Of a DNA stretch of 30,647 bases, positions 24,523 to 30,647 are shown piece after piece. The stretch spans positions 1 to 30,647 of the forward strand of contig JBGVCH010000108.1 in assembly GCA_045226335.1 (NCBI GenBank). Reading direction: 5' to 3'. This stretch comes from RUG11272 sp045226335. GTDB lineage: Bacteria > Bacillota > Clostridia > Christensenellales > Aristaeellaceae. Every line of letters begins with the position of its first letter. Position 1 is the stretch's first letter. The position numbers were made by a program, and so were the translations under genes. The notes under the pieces were generated by a model, which saw only the letters and a list, made by a program, of their open reading frames with translations, was not told the origin of the DNA and made no database searches.

Positions 24523-27045
24523 GTGAAGAAACTGTCCCTGCTTCTGGTACTCTGTCTGCTGGTGAGTTGTCTCTCCCTTCCCGCGTTTGCGGAAGAATCC
24601 GCCATCAAGGAAAGCGCTTCGGGCTTCTTCTACATTGAGGCCGAAGGCGACCGTCCCCGCCTCTCCGCCGCCTCCGCGGACAAGTTCTTCCAGGTGGATG
24701 GCGAGTGGTTTAAGGACATGAACGGCAATGGCGAGCTGGATCCCTATGAGGACTGGCGCCTGCCCGTGGAAGACCGCGTGGCTGACCTGACAGCCCAAAT
24801 GACCCTGGACGAGAAGGGTGGACTGCTGCTCTTCGCCTGCATCGCCGGCCAGAACGGCTCCACCGTCACCGACTTCAACGCGGACATCGCTGGCTTCACC
24901 GGCGGAAATGATGCCGCAGCCAGCGCCTCTGTGGTGGATCTGGAGAGCGCTGCGATCAATGACCCCGACAATCTGACGGTGGAAGTGAACGGCAAGGTGT
25001 ACCGTTCCACCCGCTATCAGATTCAGACCATGTATGTCAACACCTTCATCGCTGCCCTGACCGGCGTGCCGAAGGATCAGCTCGACATCTTCAACCGCCT
25101 GCAGAGCTACGCGGAAGATACCCGCCTGGGCATCCCCGCCACCTTCTCCGGCGACCGCAGCTACAACACCTGGGGCGGCATGATCGATATGCCCCACTAC
25201 GCCCTCGGCGTGACCCATGACCCTGAACTCCTGTACAACCTGGTTTCCGAATACGCCAAGGAATCCGTGGCCATCGGCTATCACCAGGTCTTCCACGGCT
25301 ATGGCAACGAGATCGGCTCCTGGTACGGCGACAATCCCAGTGAGATCGCGCTGATGGCCGGCACCGAGACCAAGGCCTATGAGGACAATGGATTCCAGTC
25401 CCACTCCAAGCACTTCATCGCCCGCGGCGGCCGCAACGCCTATGTGAAGGCCAAGTCCCCCGCCGACCTGATCGACTCCTGGAAGATCGGCTGGCAGGCA
25501 GTCGTGGACGCCGGCACCCAGTACATCATGACCAACAACAACGTTGGCGTGACCCCCGGTGTGCAGGGCTACATGGACAAGGACACCTATGACATCCTCC
25601 GCAATGAGCTGGGCTATGACGGCGTGGTATGCCTCGACTGGCCGCTGGGCGACACCAGCCTGATGACCAAGACCGGCATCCTGCGCGACGGCACCGACAT
25701 TTCCACCCTGAGCCTGGTGGAGCGCTACGCCCTGATCCTGAACGCGGGCGTGGATATGTTCTCCTGCTCCATCGGCGTACCCGGCACGGACGTGACCGAT
25801 GAAGCCTATGTCGACATCTTCATGCACGCCCGTCCTCAGGTGGTCGTGCAGACCGTCACTGAGGGCCTGGTCACCGAGGAAGACCTGAACATTCATGTGA
25901 GCCGCGTGCTGAAGACCAAGTTCGCCTATGGCCTGTTCGAAAATCCTTACAGGGATTGGGAAGAGGCGCTGGAACTGATCGGCACCGACGCTTACAAGGC
26001 CGAACAAACCATCCCGCTGTCCACCGAAACCATCGACACCTATCGCCGTCCCGAGATCATCGCCATGGAGCAGGAAGTCATGGTCAAGTCCACCGTTCTG
26101 CTCAAGAATGACGGCATCCTGCCCCTGAAAGCGGACGCGAAGATCTTTGTGGGCTCCAACAACGGCACTATCGAGGCTGCCGACAAAGCAGCCCTGGCGG
26201 AGAAGGCCACTGTCGTGGACACCATGGAAGAAGCCGATCTTGTCCTGGTCCATGTGACTGCCTTCAACGATGTCTATGACTACTTGATTGAAGACGCCGC
26301 CGACGCCGCGAAGCCCGTCGTGCTGATCTTCGAGGGTACTGTAGGCCGCAACGGCGCCGCCGGCGAACCCTACTTCGCCCAAGTGAAGGATGCCGCGGCC
26401 GTGCTGCTCCAGACCTACAACAACACCCCCGACCACGGCTCCTCCGTCGGCTCCTTCTACCGCTATGTGGATCCCGCCATCACCGCAGAGATGCTCTTCG
26501 GCGAGAAGGATCCCGGCGGCAAGCTGGTCTTCGAGGTTCCCTATGAGGCCATGGACGGCTATGTCTCCTGGGGCGAGCTCCAGAACGACATCGGTGTGGA
26601 CACCGCCACCAGGCTCTACATGGCCATGCTGGCGAAGGAGAACCCCGAGATCGAGATGCCCCGCAACCTGGGCGACGTGCTCTACACCAGCGAGTACGGC
26701 ATGAACTATGCCAAGCCCGCGGACATCAAGCTCAGCCTGCTGACGGTGGAACAGACCGCTGAGGCCGTGACCACCGAGAACAACGGCCGCGTCTCCACCA
26801 CCATCAACGTCTTCAACAAGACCCAGAAGGCCGGCGTGCCCTTCGCCATCAGCTTCGTCGTCACCAACGACGGCGGTGCGGGCCATGTGAACGTGCAGGT
26901 GAAGGATGGCGAAACCGTCCTGGCCGAGAAGTTCGTGACCGTGGCGGAAGGCGCCTGGCGCGTCATCACCATGGAGATCACCCTGGAGGCCGGTGAGCAC
27001 ACCATCGACGTGAACGGCCTCACCACCACCATCACCGCCGAGTAA
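24523..27045 (+). CDS. Exported glycoside hydrolase family 3 protein
   Basis: An 840-residue exported GH3 enzyme. GTG start with GAAAGGAG eight bases upstream. The signal sequence holds both a lipobox-like LVSC (Cys16) and an AFA cleavage site (21-23), so lipoprotein or free secretion remain open. WFKDMNGNGELDPYEDW (about 62-78), a calcium-loop-like stretch common in clostridial GH3 proteins, precedes the (alpha/beta)8 domain. GYDGVVCLDWPLGD places the nucleophile at Asp372. SKHFIARGGR (295-304) replaces the usual KHFPGxG. The alpha/beta sandwich domain starts near VMVKSTVLLKNDGILPL. The last ~90 residues form a beta-sandwich. Likely a beta-glucosidase or exo-glucanase acting on plant polysaccharide (inference). 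Tyrosine codons are about half TAT, unlike tyrS. Confidence 0.92.
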   Translation: MKKLSLLLVLCLLVSCLSLPAFAEESAIKESASGFFYIEAEGDRPRLSAASADKFFQVDGEWFKDMNGNGELDPYEDWRLPVEDRVADLTAQMTLDEKGGLLLFACIAGQNGSTVTDFNADIAGFTGGNDAAASASVVDLESAAINDPDNLTVEVNGKVYRSTRYQIQTMYVNTFIAALTGVPKDQLDIFNRLQSYAEDTRLGIPATFSGDRSYNTWGGMIDMPHYALGVTHDPELLYNLVSEYAKESVAIGYHQVFHGYGNEIGSWYGDNPSEIALMAGTETKAYEDNGFQSHSKHFIARGGRNAYVKAKSPADLIDSWKIGWQAVVDAGTQYIMTNNNVGVTPGVQGYMDKDTYDILRNELGYDGVVCLDWPLGDTSLMTKTGILRDGTDISTLSLVERYALILNAGVDMFSCSIGVPGTDVTDEAYVDIFMHARPQVVVQTVTEGLVTEEDLNIHVSRVLKTKFAYGLFENPYRDWEEALELIGTDAYKAEQTIPLSTETIDTYRRPEIIAMEQEVMVKSTVLLKNDGILPLKADAKIFVGSNNGTIEAADKAALAEKATVVDTMEEADLVLVHVTAFNDVYDYLIEDAADAAKPVVLIFEGTVGRNGAAGEPYFAQVKDAAAVLLQTYNNTPDHGSSVGSFYRYVDPAITAEMLFGEKDPGGKLVFEVPYEAMDGYVSWGELQNDIGVDTATRLYMAMLAKENPEIEMPRNLGDVLYTSEYGMNYAKPADIKLSLLTVEQTAEAVTTENNGRVSTTINVFNKTQKAGVPFAISFVVTNDGGAGHVNVQVKDGETVLAEKFVTVAEGAWRVITMEITLEAGEHTIDVNGLTTTITAE

Positions 27046-27091
27046 ATGCGCCCGGGCTCTGTCCCGGATACGTTGAACAAGAGACCAGAGG

Positions 27092-27135
27092 CCGGGGCTT
27101 CCCTCCGCCGGACAGCGGGGGAAGCCCCGGTTTTC
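27092..27135 (+). terminator. Terminator of the GH3 gene
   Basis: An 11-bp stem, CCGGGGCTTCC with GGAAGCCCCGG, and TTTTC on the plus strand. The 27136-27227 stretch that follows holds several CATG words but no promoter I can call with confidence, only the ribosome site AGAGGTACGGAGT before the next ATG. Confidence 0.88.
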
Positions 27136-27227
27136 ACACAGCGTTCATTTTTCGGTCATGCTGTTTTCAGGGGCATGAGGGATCATGGACATGGCAACAT
27201 CAATCAAACAGAAAAGAGGTACGGAGT

Positions 27228-27989
27228 ATGAAAACAAAGTGGCTGGCGATTTCACTGCTGCTCTGTCTGCTGTGCGGGGTGGCCTGCGCGGACGGCACCA
27301 CGGACCTGATCATCGGGAGCCGCACGACGCAGTCCTTCACGGATGAAGCCGTGTCCGACGAGGATCTTCTCACCATTCTGGAGGCGGGCCTGTCCGCCAC
27401 CAGCGCCATCAATTCGCAGCCCTGGTATCTCGTGGCCATCACGAACCAGGACGTGATGGATGAGATCACGGGGAGCGGCGGCTCCTTCGGCGGCGGCGCG
27501 CCCGCCGGCATGCCGGCCCCCGGAGGCGATGAAGGCTTCGGAGAATCCAGCGGTGCCCCCAGCGGCATGCCCGCCCCCGGCAGCGATGACGGCTTCGGCG
27601 CCTCCAGCGGCGCACCCAGCGGAGCACCCGCCGGCGGTGCCGGTTTCGGCGGCGGCGCGAAGGCCTCCCTGGGCAGCTCTCCAGTGGCCATCGTGATCTA
27701 CATGAACGAAAAGACCTCCTCCCCCAACGCCAGCTTTGACTGCGGCCTGGCCTGCCAGAACATGTTCATCGCGGCCAAGGCCCTGGGCTACGGCGCCAAG
27801 ATCGTGTCCTCCCCCACCATGCAGCTGAACAGCCAGAACCATGACGCTCTGTGCGAGAAGCTCGGCGTGGACCCGTCCTACACGGCGGTGGCGGTGCTGC
27901 TCATCGGCCGGGAGAGCGAAGCGGTGGACGGCACCTCCGGCTCCTCCGTGCGAAACGGCGTCGAAGAGAAGGTTTCCATCATCAAATAA
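27228..27989 (+). CDS. Exported nitroreductase-family protein with a repeat-rich insert
   Basis: 253 residues. A signal peptide (hydrophobic 6-18, cleavage near ACA|DG at 20-22) is followed by nitroreductase-fold sequence: IIGSRTTQSFTDEAVSDEDLLTILEAGLSA with SAINSQPWYLVAI (the FMN-contact region). A 65-residue Gly/Ala/Pro/Ser insert (about 82-147) interrupts the fold. The core then resumes with SSPVAIVIYM, CGLACQNMFIAAKALGYGAKIVSSP and the C-terminal YTAVAVLLIGR. Ordinary nitroreductases are cytoplasmic FMN/NAD(P)H enzymes, so an exported one would need another electron donor or role. The insert contains two full and one partial copy of a 19-residue unit. The gene is monocistronic between two terminators. 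Confidence 0.88.
   Translation: MKTKWLAISLLLCLLCGVACADGTTDLIIGSRTTQSFTDEAVSDEDLLTILEAGLSATSAINSQPWYLVAITNQDVMDEITGSGGSFGGGAPAGMPAPGGDEGFGESSGAPSGMPAPGSDDGFGASSGAPSGAPAGGAGFGGGAKASLGSSPVAIVIYMNEKTSSPNASFDCGLACQNMFIAAKALGYGAKIVSSPTMQLNSQNHDALCEKLGVDPSYTAVAVLLIGRESEAVDGTSGSSVRNGVEEKVSIIK
27495..27656 (+). repeat. Tandem 57-bp in-frame coding repeats
   Basis: Two full units (27495-27551 and 27552-27608) encode GAPAGMPAPGGDEGFGESS and GAPSGMPAPGSDDGFGASS. A third, shorter unit (27609-27656) encodes GAPSGAPAGGAGFGGG. The DNA copies differ mostly at third positions and at a few codons, so the repeat is established, not freshly slipped. Confidence 0.9.
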
Positions 27990-28028
27990 ACGGCCTTCCG
28001 CCGCGGGGCGGAAAACCGCTTCATGAGG

Positions 28029-28065
28029 CGGGCGGCAGCGTTCAGATCGCTGCCGCCTGTTTTCT
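28029..28065 (+). terminator. Terminator of the nitroreductase-like gene
   Basis: Perfect 10-bp stem GGCGGCAGCG with CGCTGCCGCC and a 7-nt loop, then TGTTTTC. A smaller hairpin (TTCCGCC/GGCGGAA) lies just before it, near 27996-28012. Confidence 0.85.
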
Positions 28066-28097
28066 GTCGCGTCCTTGAGTTGGAAAACCCTGTTTCG

Positions 28098-28242
28098 GTT
28101 AATACCGTTCTCAGCTGCGAATTGCAAGTCAGGCAAGGGCATGGAACCGAAGGTCCAGGGCGATGGTCAAGCCCTGGTCGCGGTCCGCAGACCGCGAAAT
28201 CCCTTCTTCCACACTTAGCATCCAAAGTAGGAACCGTATTAC
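28098..28242. repeat. Structured intergenic element with imperfect inverted ends
   Basis: GTTAATACCGTTC (28098-28110) and GAACCGTATTAC (28231-28242) are near-complementary ends. Between them are two adjacent hairpins: CCAGGG with GCCCTGG-type pairing (about 28153-28178), and the perfect 8-bp TCGCGGTC-CGCA-GACCGCGA (28179-28198). No coding frame or T-run terminator is seen. It resembles small dispersed intergenic elements, but copy number cannot be judged from one window. The right end reaches into the stop codon of the hydrolase gene. Confidence 0.5.
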
Positions 28243-29120
28243 TTCAGCGTCTCGGCAAAGAACTCGCCGGTGGCGTCGATCGCAATGTACAGTTCCGTCA
28301 GATCGCCGGTAAACACGTTGAAGGTGTGATCCATGCCGTCGATGAAGACGGCCTTGCTGGCCTCATTGTCGCTGGCGCTCACGATCATGTTGCTCCACTC
28401 CGGATCCACCGTGTCGTCGGCTGCGCCGTGGATGGCCAGGACCGGGCCGGTGTACCCCTTGGCAAACTCCTCCAGCACGTCGGTGTTGGCCACGTCGTCG
28501 CACCACTCCAGACTGACGTTCAGGTTGTCGCGCCAGTCGAACTCCATCACGAAGAAGCCGTTGGCCTTCGCTTCTTCATAGTCCGCCTCAGCAAAGAAGC
28601 CGTCCAGCATCATATCCGGCGCGCCGGCCCAGGTCACCAGGGACTTGAAGGTGTCCGGCTCCCAGGCGCAGGCCAGCAGCGCGTCCGTGCCGCCCTGGCT
28701 CCAGCCCATCACGCCGATCTTCTCGCCGTCGATGACCTCCAGGGACGCCATGTACTCGGCCGCGGCCTTGGCGTCCGCCACGGCGGAGTGGAAGGTGTAC
28801 AGCATGTAGTCGGCCGTGCTGTCGCCGTTGCCGGGAAAGTCGATGCGGATGGTGGCCAGACCGTACTTCTCCGCCAGAACAGGCGCGGCGTAGGCATAGC
28901 CGTTGCCGGCCTCATCGCGGGTGGACCCGGTGCCGTGGAGCATCACCACCGCCGGGAAGGGGCCCTCGCCCGCGGGCAGGCAGACCGTCGCGGGAATGTC
29001 ATAGCGGTCGGTGTGGATGCTGACGACCTCCTCGGTGTAGGCGGCCGTCTCCGGCTCGGCCATGGCCGCGAAGGTGAGCAGAAGAGCGACGGACAGGATG
29101 ATCGCGAATGCCTTTCTCAT
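28239..29120 (-). CDS. Exported alpha/beta hydrolase (esterase-like)
   Basis: A 293-residue exported hydrolase. The signal peptide MRKAFAIILSVALLLTFAAMA ends at AMA|EP. The fold shows the oxyanion strand VVMLHGTGSTRDE (about 61-73), the nucleophile elbow GWSQGG, the acid in AIHGAADDTVDP, and the histidine in DGMDHTF near the C-terminus: a full Ser-Asp-His triad. It resembles prolyl-oligopeptidase-like and xylan-esterase-like serine hydrolases. The ATG at 29120 is chosen because it begins a clean signal peptide and follows AAAGGAG. A TTG 22 codons upstream (29186) also has AGGAGG and is in frame. With the GH3 gene it suggests extracellular breakdown of plant or dietary esters (inference). Confidence 0.9.
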   Translation of the reverse strand: MRKAFAIILSVALLLTFAAMAEPETAAYTEEVVSIHTDRYDIPATVCLPAGEGPFPAVVMLHGTGSTRDEAGNGYAYAAPVLAEKYGLATIRIDFPGNGDSTADYMLYTFHSAVADAKAAAEYMASLEVIDGEKIGVMGWSQGGTDALLACAWEPDTFKSLVTWAGAPDMMLDGFFAEADYEEAKANGFFVMEFDWRDNLNVSLEWCDDVANTDVLEEFAKGYTGPVLAIHGAADDTVDPEWSNMIVSASDNEASKAVFIDGMDHTFNVFTGDLTELYIAIDATGEFFAETLK

Positions 29121-29239
29121 GGGAATTCTCCTTTCAAGTTCAATGAAAACAGACCGTGTTCTGTGGGTTCTTCGATGAAACTGCAACGGGATCAGCCTCC
29201 TTCCGCACGGATGAAACGCGATGATTCCCTCTGCCGTCT

Positions 29240-29268
29240 ATGATACCACAAACCACGGCATTTTTCCA
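29240..29268 (-). promoter_or_regulatory. Promoter of the alpha/beta hydrolase gene
   Basis: On the minus strand TGGAAA (29268-29263), 17-nt spacer, TATCAT (29245-29240), with an extended TG before the -10. This gives a leader of ~110 nt that contains an AGGAGG. Confidence 0.55.
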
Positions 29269-29309
29269 CAGGAAATCCCTGGAAGCTGCCCGGGCGGATC
29301 GTTCCCGGC

Positions 29310-29342
29310 AAAAACGGAGGAGGCCGAAGCGCTCCCCCGCCG
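29310..29342 (-). terminator. Terminator of the SUV3-like helicase gene
   Basis: On the minus strand CGGCGGGGG pairs with CCTCCTCCG (eight of nine positions, one G-T), followed by TTTTT, directly after the stop codon. A second GC-rich hairpin lies at 29288-29309. Confidence 0.7.
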
Positions 29343-29344
29343 GT

Positions 29345-30647
29345 TTATCCGCGATACTTGTAGGTCTGCCGCTGAAAGCAGTCATCGCACATGCGGTGCG
29401 GCCAGTTCCAGGCCAGGCGTCGGCTGCACACGGCGCAGCGCTTCTCCTGCAGCCGCTGGGTGGACAGGATGTGAATGATGCCCCGGGAGATCAGGTTTTT
29501 CCGCTGTTGGATCTCCGCGAGGATTTGATCGGGCTCCTCGAAGAAGAGCCGCACGTAGTTGTAGTACAGGTCGCAGAGCCGGTAGTCCGCCTCCAGGCCG
29601 TCCAGCATCTGCGTTTTGCATATCTCGGGAACCACCATCTCCGGGAGATCGGACAGCACGTCCACGTGCTCATGCCGGGCCTCGGCCCGGTACATGGCCC
29701 GCCAGCGCTCCAGCAGGTTCTGCTCGGTCTCGTCGAAGGGGATGCAGATGAAGCGGTAGAGCAGTTCCTTGTCGGTGTTCTGCGTCTCCATCATGGCGGC
29801 CAGGTTCATCATCCGCTGGCTGGACGCCTTGGAGAAGAACCCCTTGTCCTGCATGGCGATCCACTGCCGGATCGTCTCCGTCAGGGGAAGCGGCAGGCCC
29901 AGCAGGGATCCGGGGAAGCGGATCACCGCCTCCGTGATGGGGGGCAGGGCCTTGTTCAGCGCCCGGGCCACCTGCCCGCGGAAGCCGTAGGCGTTCACAT
30001 AGCCCGTGTCGTAGATCCCGAACCGGCCCGCCCGTCCGGCGATCTGCTTGAACTCCGCGTCCGTCAGCGGCCGGGTGATGTCCCCGTCGAATTTCTCGGA
30101 CTCCAGGAACACCACCCGCTTGACCGGCAGGTTCATGCCCATGGCGATGGCGTCGGTGGAGACCACCACCTCCGTGTCTCCCACCCGGAAGCGCTCCGCC
30201 TGGTCCCGGCGCACGTCCGGGGGCAGGGCGCCGTAGATCAGCGACACCCGAAAGCCGAACTGACGGAGCTCGGCCGCCACCGCGTGGACCCTGGATTTCG
30301 AGAACACGATCAGCGCGTCCCCGGGACGGATGGCCTCTGGGAACCGGAAGCTGGTCTTCTCCACCACCAGCGGCGTCATCCGCTCGTGCCGGACGATCTT
30401 TATCTCGTCCCCGCACTCGGCGATCATCTGCGTCAGGATCTCCTCGGCGTCAGGGGAGGCGCAGGCGTGGATCTCGTCGGCGCACAGGCCCAGGATCGCG
30501 TCGGTCCAGGCGCCGCCCCGGTCCCGGTCCGCCACCATCTGGCACTCGTCGATGACCGCCACATCATAATGGGCCTTCAGATCGGCCATTTCGACCGTGG
30601 AGGACTGTACCCGGCTGCCGGGGACCAGAATCTGCTCCTCTCCGGTG
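29345..30647 (-). CDS. SUV3-like DExH-box RNA helicase, 5' end beyond window
   Basis: The open frame runs to the right edge, so the N-terminus and Walker A are missing. The ATG at 30589 is internal: the upstream codons TGEEQILVPGSRVQSSTVEM match SUV3-type helicases. Visible are motif II as DECQM, then DRDRGGAWTDAILGL and EIHACAS; the C-terminal RecA domain with VFSKSRVHAVA, IYGALPPDVRRDQAERFR, VVSTDAIAMGMNLPVKRV and QIAGRAGRFG (motif VI); and the SUV3 C-terminal helical region. The last ~25 residues form a likely zinc site (CAVC and CDDC about 12 residues apart). Relatives unwind RNA for degradation, as in the mitochondrial degradosome. The partner nuclease is not in view. Confidence 0.92.
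   Translation of the reverse strand, partial: TGEEQILVPGSRVQSSTVEMADLKAHYDVAVIDECQMVADRDRGGAWTDAILGLCADEIHACASPDAEEILTQMIAECGDEIKIVRHERMTPLVVEKTSFRFPEAIRPGDALIVFSKSRVHAVAAELRQFGFRVSLIYGALPPDVRRDQAERFRVGDTEVVVSTDAIAMGMNLPVKRVVFLESEKFDGDITRPLTDAEFKQIAGRAGRFGIYDTGYVNAYGFRGQVARALNKALPPITEAVIRFPGSLLGLPLPLTETIRQWIAMQDKGFFSKASSQRMMNLAAMMETQNTDKELLYRFICIPFDETEQNLLERWRAMYRAEARHEHVDVLSDLPEMVVPEICKTQMLDGLEADYRLCDLYYNYVRLFFEEPDQILAEIQQRKNLISRGIIHILSTQRLQEKRCAVCSRRLAWNWPHRMCDDCFQRQTYKYRG

Noticed and set aside
27495..27656. CRISPR-like array
   Set aside because: The periodic sequence is in-frame coding repeats without unique spacers.

Overview
The window reads as a GC-rich member of the Clostridia (Bacillota). 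The evidence is a tRNA-sensing T-box leader, the heat-shock order hrcA-grpE-dnaK-dnaJ behind a perfect CIRCE operator, a clostridial-type Rnf operon starting with rnfC, AGGAGG-type ribosome binding sites, and exported proteins typical of gut or rumen clostridia (GH3 glycosidase, DUF6273-like protein). I cannot name the genus. No tRNA, rRNA, insertion sequence, phage gene or CRISPR array is visible.

Layout. 1-3272 (+): the 3' half of a T-box, then a PLP aminotransferase, tyrS and a YigZ-family gene in one operon. 3286-3338: a bidirectional terminator shared with the convergent Rnf operon. 8259-3341 (-): promoter, then rnfC-rnfD-rnfE-rnfA-rnfB, tightly packed but with no rnfG. 13203-8324 (-): promoter, CIRCE, hrcA, grpE, dnaK, two hairpins, dnaJ, terminator. 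13280-16909 (+): a two-gene heterodimeric ABC exporter. 17989-16939 (-): a low-molecular-weight phosphatase and a one-helix membrane protein. 18092-20918 (+): an amidohydrolase and an AgrE/archaeal-type ornithine cyclodeaminase homologue. 24278-20982 (-): a DMT-family transporter and an exported protein with two DUF6273-like domains. 24279-29120: exported enzymes, namely a GH3 glycosidase (+), a nitroreductase-fold protein with a repeat-rich insert (+) and an alpha/beta hydrolase (-), with a structured intergenic element before the last. 30647-29345 (-): a SUV3-like RNA helicase cut by the right edge.

How they fit together. The T-box links aminotransferase and tyrosyl-tRNA synthetase expression to an uncharged tRNA, most likely tRNA-Tyr. 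Rnf couples ferredoxin:NAD+ electron transfer to ion pumping, but the FMN subunit RnfG expected between RnfD and RnfE is absent here. The heat-shock operon is under HrcA control. The 24.5-29.1 kb stretch is a cluster of secreted functions. The observations I rate highest are the rnfG-less Rnf operon, the exported nitroreductase-like protein with 19-residue tandem repeats in its fold, and the double-hairpin intergenic element at 28.1-28.24 kb.
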